This document shows positions 44,244 through 52,276 of a DNA stretch of 64,000 nt, one piece after another; positions within the stretch are counted from its first letter, which is position 1; every line of letters begins with the position of its first letter. The stretch is from Trichomonas vaginalis G3 (lineage: Eukaryota; Parabasalia; Trichomonadida; Trichomonadidae), in NCBI RefSeq assembly GCF_026262505.1, contig NC_067207.1, positions 18,506,082 to 18,570,081 on the forward strand, given 5' to 3'. The notes beneath the pieces are model-generated. The model did no database searches. It was not told where the DNA came from and worked only from the letters and a program-made list of their open reading frames with translations. Made by a program: the position numbers and the translations under genes.

Positions 44244-44480
44244 CTATCTACCTCCTATTTTATTAAGTATTCCTTCAGCTATTCCACCAATTGCGTTACC
44301 CGCTTGTGCTCCCATCGCCGGATTACCTGCTTTAGTACCTAATACTCCACCTATGATAGTTCCTGCCGTTTTCGCTACTGGTGCCAAAAAGTTTGCAATG
44401 GGTTTAATAATCTTTTTATGAACCCAACCCGCAGCTTTCTTAATTCCATCCCATAATTTTTTAAAGAATCCTGCCGCCAT
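44244..44480 (-). CDS. Small amphipathic glycine-zipper protein, 78 residues
   Basis: The start is taken at ATG 44480 (MAAGFFKKLWDGIKKAAGWV), because it matches the head of the neighbouring protein; an in-frame ATG upstream at 44519 gives 13 extra residues. Residues of about 1-25 form an amphipathic helix. Residues of about 38-78 are small and hydrophobic, with TIIGGVLGTKAGNPAMG and NAIGGIAEGI, a glycine-zipper pattern of membrane-inserting segments. IIGGV fits the (M/I/L)xGG-x adenovirus-protease consensus. It is likely a virion membrane-active protein. Confidence 0.65.
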   Translation of the reverse strand: MAAGFFKKLWDGIKKAAGWVHKKIIKPIANFLAPVAKTAGTIIGGVLGTKAGNPAMGAQAGNAIGGIAEGILNKIGGR

Positions 44481-44547
44481 TTCTGATTTAATATTAATTA
44501 AAAAAATATATTTCATCACTTATATTCTAATTTTTATTTAATGATAA

Positions 44548-44892
44548 ATGAAACCGATTTTAAAAATAAATGAAAGTGAAAATGTTCAACAAAAAATAAA
44601 CGTTGTTAAACCAATTACTGAAATAAAAATTTTTTCATCTGTTGAAGAATTTAATGACTATTATGCTAATAATAAAAAATTATTTGAAGAATTGACAACA
44701 TGTAAATTGAATAAAATGTTTAAAGTTGATGGATTCAAAATTTCAAAAATAAAGGGGGTGGTTAGTTTGAAATCTATTCCTCAATCAAGAATCACCTCAT
44801 TAATGAAAATAGATGATTTAACAAAAAGAATAGAAGAGATTGAAGAAAGAATGAATCAAATAATTGATTTCATAAATTCAAATAATCATTAG
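44548..44892 (+). CDS. Element 2 hypothetical protein with C-terminal coiled coil, 114 residues
   Basis: It starts at ATG in GATAAATG. The N-terminal 70 residues contain EIKIFSSVEEFNDYYANNKK. Residues of about 85-112 (LTKRIEEIEERMNQIIDFIN) form a heptad coiled coil likely to drive oligomerisation. No family is recognised. The gene is small and lies between the virion genes and the terminal gene. Confidence 0.55.
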   Translation: MKPILKINESENVQQKINVVKPITEIKIFSSVEEFNDYYANNKKLFEELTTCKLNKMFKVDGFKISKIKGVVSLKSIPQSRITSLMKIDDLTKRIEEIEERMNQIIDFINSNNH

Positions 44893-44923
44893 TTTCTTCA
44901 TCATTACCATTACTCTTTCAACT

Positions 44924-45162
44924 CTATCTTTTGATAGTCTTGCGTTTAATTTTTTCTGAAGTTTTAATCATTAATCTACAAAGAACTTTAGTGAGGTGGT
45001 TTTGTTGTTTAAACCATTTATCCGGAATTAATTCCCAAATGCAAAAGCAATAGGTTTAATATTAAACTTACCTTTATAAACGTCTACTTGTTTAACCTGG
45101 GTGAGAATTGGTGAAAGTTTATCCATTAATTGATTCACAGTCACGAATTTTGATTCACTCAT
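44924..45162 (-). pseudogene. Element 2 small hypothetical locus
   Basis: It starts at ATG 45162 with MSESKFVTVNQLMDKLSPIL. The later part of the locus is basic (SEKIKRKTIKR). There is about one break. The first helix and basic tail suggest a DNA-binding or helix-turn-helix protein, but no family is recognised. Confidence 0.4.
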
Positions 45163-45226
45163 TTCATACAAAATAAAAAAATAAATTATTCAAAAATGTA
45201 AGACATGAATTTTTAAAGTTTATTTT

Positions 45227-45817
45227 TTATTCATGAAAATAATTATTTCTAATTTCTTTTACTCTCTCGTATATACTAGATTTGAAGAATTCGGAACATT
45301 TCCCATAATCTCCTAAATGTTTTCTTATCCCTAACGTGTGCCAGTTATTATATGAAACTGAATAAACTTTATCTTTATCTTTACACCTTTCATCATTACC
45401 AATATATTTATATCTCAGTTTTGATTTAGCGTTTTCATATTCATTAGCGTTTAATAATTCGCAGTCTTCCTTTTTAAATTGATGTTTTATGTATTCAGGA
45501 TTTAATACTCTACGTTTATATGCTCCTAACTTAGTTCTAAAGGTTTTTCTACAAAATTTAGGAATTCCATCCTCTTTAATGTCATCAATGATTTCCATTT
45601 CATTATTTTCAATTTCTTCTTCTCGTTTATGAGGTCTTTGATTATGACTCCATTGATTCCATGAAATTAAATATTCTTTATCATTATATTTATACCTCAT
45701 TAGCTTATTTTGGCTTTCATATTCATTTAATAATTCACAATCTTCATTTTTAAATTGAAGTTTAACCCATTCAGGATTTAAACAATGTTTAATTAATCGC
45801 GGAATATCTGACATCAT
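45227..45817 (-). CDS. Terminal-repeat protein with two copies of a small domain, 196 residues
   Basis: The intact frame starts ATGATG immediately next to CTATATATAG of the terminal repeat. It contains two copies of a domain: residues of about 12-60 (LNPEWVKLQFKNEDCELLNE, then RYKYNDKEYLISWNQW) and about 105-170 (LNPEYIKHQFKKEDCELLNA, then LRYKYIGND, SVSYNNWH). An acidic linker lies between. The two copies are clearly related, so the gene arose by internal duplication. The first half recurs at 51955-52245 in element 3. A DNA-binding role at the element end is plausible but unproved. Confidence 0.65.
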   Translation of the reverse strand: MMSDIPRLIKHCLNPEWVKLQFKNEDCELLNEYESQNKLMRYKYNDKEYLISWNQWSHNQRPHKREEEIENNEMEIIDDIKEDGIPKFCRKTFRTKLGAYKRRVLNPEYIKHQFKKEDCELLNANEYENAKSKLRYKYIGNDERCKDKDKVYSVSYNNWHTLGIRKHLGDYGKCSEFFKSSIYERVKEIRNNYFHE

Positions 45818-45968
45818 CTATATATAGCTTCTTTTATAAAAGATAAAAAATAAATTATTTTAAAATTAATGTTAATTTTTTAATGATTTATAAATAAATA
45901 TATTTTAATGCATTGTCTATATATAGATGTAACAAAAAAAGTCACTAAACCCTTCATATCCTACTACT
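45818..45968. repeat. Right terminal repeat of element 2
   Basis: It matches the reverse complement of the left end of element 3. Shared parts are the coding start at 45817, CTATATATAG motifs at 45818-45827 and 45917-45926, GTAACAAAAAAAGTCAC, and the end CTACTACT. It is about 100 bp shorter than 51706-51954, which has an extra block. The outermost bases read 5-prime AGTAGTA on the inward strand, as in Polintons. Confidence 0.75.
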
Positions 45969-46247
45969 AATATTGAACATAATTCAATTTGCCGCTGTTC
46001 ATTGAAAATCTATCAATTATTGATTCATTTTTTCAGGTTTTATACAAATAAGTTGATAAATGAAACATGAACCATTTGATAAGTTGCAATTTCAAGATCC
46101 TCTTTTAAAAAACATTGGAAGAGGAACCAAAAAATTGATTTATTAATAAAGCAAATGACTCGTGTCAGTGTTAAATGTAAAATAAAAATATGAAATTGAG
46201 AAAAATCATAGAATATTTTGACTACTTTCTCTCAATTTTAAATTTTA

Positions 46248-47165
46248 CTAAAACCATTCATCTCCAGGTCTTAAAATTCTTTTGCGCATTACCCTGATAG
46301 GCTTTCTTGGACTGGACATGGTAGTCGCATTGTTTTGGTCTCTCTTCAATACTTCTATTGCTTTTTTGTTATTCCTTGAAATTGCTAATGCGAGTGGAGT
46401 TTCTTTTCTGTTATTTTCATGATTCTTTTCGATGTCCTTTTGTTGGAGAAGGAGTTCGCAGATATCAGCATGGTCATTTGCTGCTGCGAAGTGCAATGGT
46501 GTCCAATCTTCTGTTGTTTTAGAATTAACATCGATATATTTTAATGCATATTTGACACCTTCGAGATTTCCATTTTCGCAGAATTTGTGGAGTACTGTAT
46601 TATTAAAATTATTAGTATCTCTTATTTTGGCACCGTTATGCTTAAGAGCTTGAACTAAAGCAAGGTTTCCATTATCTGCTGCACTAATTATGATATTATC
46701 GCCAAATGAGTTCTTGACCCTGCAGTATCCTTCTTCAATTGATTGTTTTAATGTATTTTCATCCCCTTCTTGAGCTGCGTATTCGAGAATTTTGTAAATT
46801 TTGAAAAAGTCTTCTTCTGTTTTACGGCATTGGTGTAGGAGATTCATTTCATAATCACACTGTATTAACTTCTTCATATCTGTAAAGAGAGGTAATTGTA
46901 AAAATGCAGCAAATGCATCTAAAATTAATAAAACATCGGAAATATCTGTGCCCAAGTTCACTTTTATGACTTTTATCATCGTCATTATATCTTCTTCCAT
47001 GAAAAAGTTCTTTAACTTTTTGAGAATAATATTAAATTGCTCTCCTGAGAGTTTTGCTAGGCTCAAGATTTTGCAAAAGTCGTATCTTGTACGCAATTCA
47101 TAAAAATCGTCGTTCTGATACCAAGCTTCAATGTTTTTAGCATAGTATTCCAAGTCAATACTCAT
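46248..47165 (-). CDS. Host ankyrin-repeat protein with trichomonad N-terminal region, 305 residues
   Basis: The whole frame starts MSIDLEYYAKNIEAWYQNDD. Residues 1-135 form an alpha-helical region with YDFCKILSLAKLSGEQFNII, typical of the large ankyrin family of Trichomonas. Residues of about 138-275 form four ankyrin repeats, for example NTVLHKFCENGNLEGVKYAL and WTPLHFAAANDHADICELLL. A basic C-terminus has SSPRKPIRVMRKRILRPGD. It is a probable protein-binding scaffold in the cytosol. Downstream the stop is followed by TAAAA, compatible with the trichomonad polyadenylation signal. A noisy copy lies at 27655-28578. Confidence 0.85.
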   Translation of the reverse strand: MSIDLEYYAKNIEAWYQNDDFYELRTRYDFCKILSLAKLSGEQFNIILKKLKNFFMEEDIMTMIKVIKVNLGTDISDVLLILDAFAAFLQLPLFTDMKKLIQCDYEMNLLHQCRKTEEDFFKIYKILEYAAQEGDENTLKQSIEEGYCRVKNSFGDNIIISAADNGNLALVQALKHNGAKIRDTNNFNNTVLHKFCENGNLEGVKYALKYIDVNSKTTEDWTPLHFAAANDHADICELLLQQKDIEKNHENNRKETPLALAISRNNKKAIEVLKRDQNNATTMSSPRKPIRVMRKRILRPGDEWF

Positions 47166-47791
47166 TTTTCTAATTTACGACTTTGCCCAGAAATCTTTTT
47201 ATCTTTGAATTTGAAGATTTGCAAAGTCTGATGTTTTTTAAGCAAAGTTAGATTCATCATATTGTAATTTTGCAAAAATTTGTAAATTCTTGAAGAATTT
47301 CACAGGAAAAAAAAATTAGTATCATTGCCACTGTTTGCAGATGCTCAATTTCTTGCACTTTTGAATGCTTGTTTCATATGATATAGTGTATTTTTCTGTG
47401 AATAATCCTTATTGCGATACAAAATTTATTATTTGTACCTCTAACTTCCTAAAATTTAAAAACAAGTCGGGAAAAAGGATGTGACGGCTAAAAATTTACT
47501 TTTGAAGAAAGATTACTAATTTTCATTTTATTTTCTACTACATGGAAGAAAATTAGTTAGCCAATTGATTTTAAAACAAGGCGTTACTTATTGAAGATTC
47601 AATGATTTGATCTAAAACTTATCTTAGAAAATCATCTCATTTCTATCTTGACAACAAGTAGGTTTAATCATGAGATTATGCTGTCAATAGTTGATTTTCA
47701 TTTTAAAAAATATGATAAATTTAGAAACAAACAAAAAAAATTTAGAAAATTTCAAAAAAACAAAAAATAGTCAAAAGTAAACAAAATTGAC
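47166..47791. other. Host spacer between ankyrin and kinase genes
   Basis: 626 bp of AT-rich DNA with short A- and T-runs. No gene, RNA or repeat is recognised. It must contain the upstream region of the ankyrin gene and the 3-prime region of the kinase gene. Confidence 0.6.
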
Positions 47792-49195
47792 TTAATATCC
47801 TTCTAATGGCATTGCGAGCCTCTCATTCATCATTGCATTCATATCAGATAAGATTGTATTATCTGATAAATTCATAAATGGCATTAAAATCGAAGACAAA
47901 TGAGTAAATATTGAAGAAAACTCTTCCGCGCACATTCCTTCTGCTACAACTTCCACATATCTTGCGTTGGCCCTAAAGAAAGACAAAATTCGCAAAATAT
48001 GGTTTCCTCTTCTTGCAACAATGGAATTTATATCTGTATGTAGCCAGTCGAAGTCCGTCTCCCTTACGAAAACCTGCATCTGGTACGCAATACTCTCTAA
48101 ATTCGCTGAAATCCGACCAATGACTCTTCTTTGTTTCAAAAGTGACACTTTATCGTCTTCGATCAAAAAGCTCTCGTATGGACTTCCTATCGGGTGAGCC
48201 GCCGGTATCGCTGCATCCCAGAGGATCGACTCTTTACCGCTACGTATTATTTCGGCGAATGCTTTGATTCTTGATGAGCCATCTGAATATAATGTTTTAA
48301 TTTCGCTGTCTGGGAATCCTATTGACTGTAAAGTATCTCTTTCGTACTCTGAAGCTTCGAACGGACTTGGTAAACAAGCCATCGGTAAAGGTGATGGTAA
48401 AATGTAATCATCGGGAAGATGATGACGAAAAAGTGGGTGTATTTTAATGTCTTTGATGGTAATTCGATTCTGTGGATTAGGAGTAAGTATTCTGTAGATG
48501 AGATCGTCTGCATCAGGAGAGATGTTCGGAGGTACAAAATTCGCCATTCTGATGTTTTGTATCAATTCCTGCATGCTGTTACCTTGAAATGGCGTGGTCT
48601 TGGTAAGCATCATGTAGAGAATAACTCCGGCGCTCCATATATCTGCAATCCTGCCGTCATACGTAGAATCATAAGTAACTTCAGGAGCTGTGTAATGTGG
48701 AGACCCGCAATACGTTGAAGCAATGTTGTTGGGCATCCAGCATGCAAGACCGAAGTCGGCAATTGCAAGAGTTTCAGGATCGATCAGTAATAAATTTTCA
48801 AGTTTCAAATCTCTGTGGCAAATGCTTTTATTATGTAAATATTCCAGCCCATAAATGATTTGCCTGAAAAATGCAATCGATTGATCGTAGTTTAACGACA
48901 TAACAATGTCAAATAAAGAACCATATTGTGCTAATTGCTCAACAAGGAAGATATATTCGTTATTTTCGAAAACACTCTCTAAGTGAAGTAAGTTAGGATG
49001 ATTCAGAAGGCGCATAATAGCTATTTCTCGCTTCATATTTGATAATACAACAGGTTTATTTGCGATTATTGACTTTTTCACCATTTTGATAGCAAGAGTC
49101 TTATTTGTGTTCTTATTAACAGCGATTTTTACCTTTCCTGTAGATCCCTCGCCAATCGTCTGACCAAAAATATAGTCAGAGATTGATTCTTGCAT
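47792..49195 (-). CDS. Host CAMK/AMPK-like serine/threonine protein kinase, 467 residues
   Basis: The start is taken at MQESISDYIFGQTIGEGSTG (49195); 12 extra in-frame codons lie upstream. The catalytic domain occupies residues of about 9-260: glycine loop GEGSTGKV, lysine in AIKMVKKS, HRDLKLENLL, IADFGLA, GSPHYTAPEV and DIWSAGVILYMML. All kinase motifs are present, so it should be active. Residues of about 285-325 (YERDTLQSIGFPDSEIKTLY) look like a UBA-type helical segment, as in AMPK/MARK kinases. The last 100 residues may be a KA1-like domain. A TCATTCA word about 28 bp upstream could be a trichomonad initiator. A noisy partial copy ends at the gap. Confidence 0.9.
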   Translation of the reverse strand: MQESISDYIFGQTIGEGSTGKVKIAVNKNTNKTLAIKMVKKSIIANKPVVLSNMKREIAIMRLLNHPNLLHLESVFENNEYIFLVEQLAQYGSLFDIVMSLNYDQSIAFFRQIIYGLEYLHNKSICHRDLKLENLLLIDPETLAIADFGLACWMPNNIASTYCGSPHYTAPEVTYDSTYDGRIADIWSAGVILYMMLTKTTPFQGNSMQELIQNIRMANFVPPNISPDADDLIYRILTPNPQNRITIKDIKIHPLFRHHLPDDYILPSPLPMACLPSPFEASEYERDTLQSIGFPDSEIKTLYSDGSSRIKAFAEIIRSGKESILWDAAIPAAHPIGSPYESFLIEDDKVSLLKQRRVIGRISANLESIAYQMQVFVRETDFDWLHTDINSIVARRGNHILRILSFFRANARYVEVVAEGMCAEEFSSIFTHLSSILMPFMNLSDNTILSDMNAMMNERLAMPLEGY

Positions 49196-49471
49196 TTTAA
49201 GTACAAAGGTGACAAAATTTTGAATGATCACATAAAGATATTGTAATTAGAAAAATATTGTATGGTAATAGATGATTGGGAAAATGTATTTAGATAATTG
49301 AAAAATGACAGAATAAATTGAATGCAGAATTAGGGGAAGAAAAAAATATTTAATAAAAAATGTAAAGTAAATTATTTCCATATATAATTGCAATAAACAT
49401 TTCAAAACTTTTATCGAACTTTGAATAATATTTTATATTAAAGATACCTCCAATAGAAATTAAAATGTAAA

Positions 49472-49543
49472 GCACTGCTAGTGTAGTGGTTATCATGAGA
49501 GCCTTCCAAGCTTTTGATCCGGGTTCGATTCCCGGGCAGTGCA
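49472..49543 (+). tRNA. tRNA-Gly (anticodon TCC)
   Basis: It folds as a standard tRNA. The acceptor stem is GCACTGC with GCAGTGC, and the discriminator is A. The D-arm is GTGTAGTGGTTATCAT. The anticodon stem is AGAGC with GCTTT around loop CTTCCAA (anticodon TCC). The T-arm is CCGGG-TTCGATT-CCCGG, containing a B-box GGTTCGATTCC. There is no intron and no encoded CCA. A T8 run follows. Confidence 0.93.
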
Positions 49544-49547
49544 ATTG

Positions 49548-49555
49548 TTTTTTTT
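49548..49555 (+). terminator. Pol III terminator of the tRNA
   Basis: A run of eight T begins 5 bp after the tRNA end, the normal RNA polymerase III stop signal. Confidence 0.8.
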
Positions 49556-49866
49556 CGTCCTCGTCGGTAATTTTTTTTTGTTTGTTTGTCTTTTTAATAT
49601 TGTTTGGGATCTTAAATGGTAATTCGCTTGGTTCCAAAAAATCAAAGCATTTCAAGCAGAACCAAACAATCTGAAATTTAAATTCATAATTTTGAAACAG
49701 GTTCATATTTTGGTTGCTTGATTGTTTATTTGATGGGTATATGTCATTTGTGTATTTTTTTATATTGTGATTGATTTACTGTAGATATATCAGGATATGA
49801 TTATATTTAAGGGATGTAAAAAGAAATATGAATCAATTTGAGGTAGACTTTTCGTATACAATCTGT
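49556..49866. other. Host spacer after the tRNA
   Basis: Roughly 310 bp of T-rich sequence with no gene or repeat seen. An open frame on the minus strand that crosses the tRNA (49350-49706) is not supported. Confidence 0.5.
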
Positions 49867-50844
49867 TTAGGATGAAGAAATAAATGCAAGATAAAAAGAT
49901 GAAATAGAAAAAATAGAACGATTATTGTTCTTGATAGAGCATTTAAATATTATTTGGTTATTCAATCCGCAACCATCTGGTGGATAATGATGTAATCTAA
50001 GGTTTAAAGAGTTAACATTGTTTGCCATTTTAAAAGTAATTCCTCCACTTAAAGTTGGATGTAGTGTTGATGCTGAGGAATCGAAAAGGCAGCGGTTTAA
50101 TGATATCGAAGAAGGATTAGCATAAATAGCAAATAAATGAGGACTGATATTTTTCAAAAAACAACTTTCTTCAATTGAAAGAGTGCATACCCACGAGAGC
50201 ACAACACCAAATATGCTTGAATTTGGTGTTGTATTGTTGAGTATGTTACAATGGTCAATTTTCTGAGATAACTGAGCATGTTGAATGATTCCCCTTTCTG
50301 ATGATGAGCATCTGCTTATGGTGGAATAATTACATATACCATTAGATCGTGGATTTATAATTGTATAAGCAGAATACCTTTCGCAATTACAAACAGAAAA
50401 GTTAAGTCCAGAAATGAGTAAATCACCTTCTTGAAAAAAAACAGAGTATCCATATCCTTTATTTTCTGCAATTGAAGAGTGAAATATTTGGCATTTATTA
50501 ACTGAATTTTCTTTTGGATAAATGCAACAATGAGATCCGGCAAAAGAATTAAATGAAGACGAGCAGTTATAGCTGCATACAAAGTCTTGAATGCAGTGTC
50601 CCATGTTTAAGTATATAGCTCCACCTTGTTGGCTTGAAAACGAATTTATAAAATTGCATAGGATAACTAGGAGTTTTGTAGTTTCTGATCCACCAATGCG
50701 GATAGATCCACCATCTGATAAATCAAAGAATAAAGCAATGTATGTAAGTACGTTATTTGGTTGAGTTAAATTGATAAATTTGTTTTCATGATAAATCTCA
50801 GATGGAGTGTCATTGTTGAAGTATCTATTAAATAATTCTGCCAA
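49867..50844 (-). CDS. Host right-handed beta-helix-like protein, 5-prime incomplete
   Basis: The open frame of 325 codons has no ATG at its head: it opens after a stop with a TTG, and the first internal ATG is about 80 codons in. The sequence has the short-strand, Asn/Ser/Cys-rich pattern of parallel beta-helix or polymorphic-membrane-like proteins that are abundant in trichomonads: SSQQGGAIYLNMG, NKCQIFHSSIAENKGYG, ISLNRCLFDSSAS and QIIFKCSIKNNNRS. Full family members are far longer and usually have a signal peptide and a membrane anchor, and neither is visible. It is likely a gene fragment or decayed copy. Confidence 0.55.
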   Translation of the reverse strand: MAELFNRYFNNDTPSEIYHENKFINLTQPNNVLTYIALFFDLSDGGSIRIGGSETTKLLVILCNFINSFSSQQGGAIYLNMGHCIQDFVCSYNCSSSFNSFAGSHCCIYPKENSVNKCQIFHSSIAENKGYGYSVFFQEGDLLISGLNFSVCNCERYSAYTIINPRSNGICNYSTISRCSSSERGIIQHAQLSQKIDHCNILNNTTPNSSIFGVVLSWVCTLSIEESCFLKNISPHLFAIYANPSSISLNRCLFDSSASTLHPTLSGGITFKMANNVNSLNLRLHHYPPDGCGLNNQIIFKCSIKNNNRSIFSISSFYLAFISSS

Positions 50845-51128
50845 AATTCATGTAATCAATTACAAGTAATGAAAGTAATGTTCACTCATGAAATGAACCT
50901 TACTTAAAATGAGCAACCACAGTAAAGGAAAATTGCTAAAATTGGTCAAAAAAGAGATCTTAAATAGTGTTGTTATCTTATTTATTAGCTGTCACAAAAT
51001 CAGTTCAATTTGAAGACATTGTGTTAATTCTTGTTCCAGTACTATAATATAGTAAACAAAATACAGGTTTTAATCATGTGTATCTTCTTTTTAAATATGA
51101 AATAAACAATAAAATTAAAATTTGAAAG

Positions 51129-51599
51129 TTATTTCTCTCGATTAATTGGTTCTTGGTAAGATTCAAACTCATAAGTCTCTTCATCATAGAGGACTGATAC
51201 TAAAGCCATTCGTGCCTTATCATATTCTGCTTCAGTTGTATTGAGCAATGAATAAATGTTTTCATTGATTGCTCTTATAAATATTGGTGGAAGGTAATGG
51301 CACTTTGCGTGGAAATTTTGCAAAATTAAGTTCATTAAAGAGTCAGATGTAAAATACCAATTGGCCATTGGTAAAAAGGAATATTGTTTAAGAGAATCAG
51401 CAATAAATGTTGATATTTGATCTGGAAGTATGTTCTTATTTTCAATCTTTTGATTAATCACTGCACCTAATTCAGCATTTGGGAACTTATAGGAGCAAAT
51501 CAACTTCATATTTTTGATCAGTGATGGATCTAATTTTTTTTCATCTTCTGTATACAATATGTGATATCCAAATGGTGAATCCAATAAAATTACGGACAT
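51129..51599 (-). CDS. Host hypothetical protein, 156 residues
   Basis: The intact frame starts MSVILLDSPFGYHILYTEDE. It is mostly helical after residue 25, with SLKQYSFLPMANWYFTSDSL and AEYDKARMALVSVLYDEETY. There is no signal peptide or membrane segment. No family is recognised. It ends about 100 bp before the left end of element 3 begins (reading on the plus strand) and is the last host gene of the island. Confidence 0.5.
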   Translation of the reverse strand: MSVILLDSPFGYHILYTEDEKKLDPSLIKNMKLICSYKFPNAELGAVINQKIENKNILPDQISTFIADSLKQYSFLPMANWYFTSDSLMNLILQNFHAKCHYLPPIFIRAINENIYSLLNTTEAEYDKARMALVSVLYDEETYEFESYQEPINREK

Positions 51600-51705
51600 A
51601 AAATGGAATTTGAAAATTCGTAAAATTGTATATTATGTTATTATATTAGTGGTTTTTGAGTCGTTGTTGAATGAAAGTTGTACCTTACAAAAAATATTTG
51701 AGATT

Positions 51706-51954
51706 AGTAGTATATGTGGAAGGGTTGTGTGACTTTTTTTGTTACGTCTATATATAGATGAAGGTATATTTTCACATCTTCTATATATAGATGATATAAA
51801 ATTTTTTCTTACGTTTTTTAAGTCATGAATTCGTAAGAAAGCGCGACATTATTAAATAAATTAGTAATAAATATTTATAAACCATTAAAAAAAATTAACA
51901 TTAATTTTAAACATAATTTAATTTTTTATCTTTTATAAAAGAAGCTATATATAG
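51706..51954. repeat. Left terminal repeat of element 3
   Basis: It is the inverted counterpart of 45818-45968. It holds three CTATATATAG palindromes (51748-51757, 51781-51790, 51945-51954), the last directly followed by the ATG of the terminal gene. About 100 bp in the middle are absent from element 2. Confidence 0.75.
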
Positions 51955-52245
51955 ATGATGTCAGATATTCCGCGATTAATTAAACATTGTTTAAATCCTG
52001 AATGGGTTAAACTTCAATTTAAAAATGAAGATTGTGAATTATTAAATGAATATGAAAGCCAAAATAAGCTAATGAGGTATAAATATAATGATAAAGAATA
52101 TTTAGTTTCATGGAATCAATGGAGTCATAATCAAAGACCTCATAAACGAGAAGAAGAAATTGAAAATAATGAAATGGAAATCATTGATGGCATTAAAGAG
52201 GAAGGAATTCCTAAATCAAAGCAGATAAAATTAAAACTAAGTTAA
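51955..52245 (+). CDS. Terminal-repeat gene, one-domain version, 96 residues
   Basis: Residues 1-87 are almost identical to the N-terminal half of the 196-residue protein at 45227-45817 (LNPEWVKLQFKNEDCELLNE and KEYLVSWNQWSHNQRPHKRE). The last residues (SKQIKLKLS) do not match that protein. They are encoded by bases nearly identical to the beginning of the integrase frame near 57600. The gene is thus a shorter version with a borrowed tail, and only one copy of the domain remains. Confidence 0.55.
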   Translation: MMSDIPRLIKHCLNPEWVKLQFKNEDCELLNEYESQNKLMRYKYNDKEYLVSWNQWSHNQRPHKREEEIENNEMEIIDGIKEEGIPKSKQIKLKLS

Positions 52246-52276
52246 ATTTATTTTTTTATTTTTTATTTTATAATAA

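Larger units (their letters stand above)
36851..45968. mobile_element. Element 2: capsid half of a Polinton/Maverick (stump also at 662-1050)
   Basis: The right end is a terminal repeat finishing CTACTACT at 45961-45968, which is 5-prime AGTAGTAG on the other strand and fits the 5-prime AG of Polintons. The content is a 160-bp repeat array, collar fibre, several structural-type genes, packaging ATPase, major capsid protein, two amphipathic proteins and a terminal gene. The replication half (PolB, integrase, helicase) is absent, and the element appears truncated at 662 with element 1 and its carrier inserted into the array. About five genes carry a break. Most frames are open, so the element is young. 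Confidence 0.8.

Noticed and set aside
46432-46653. Plus-strand open frame opposite the ankyrin gene
   Set aside because: It is antisense to conserved ankyrin repeats and has no independent support.
49195-49231. Longer kinase start 12 codons upstream
   Set aside because: The kinase fold begins right after the second Met, and a possible initiator word lies between the two Met codons.
49350-49706. 118-codon minus-strand open frame
   Set aside because: It crosses the tRNA-Gly and its terminator and has random composition.
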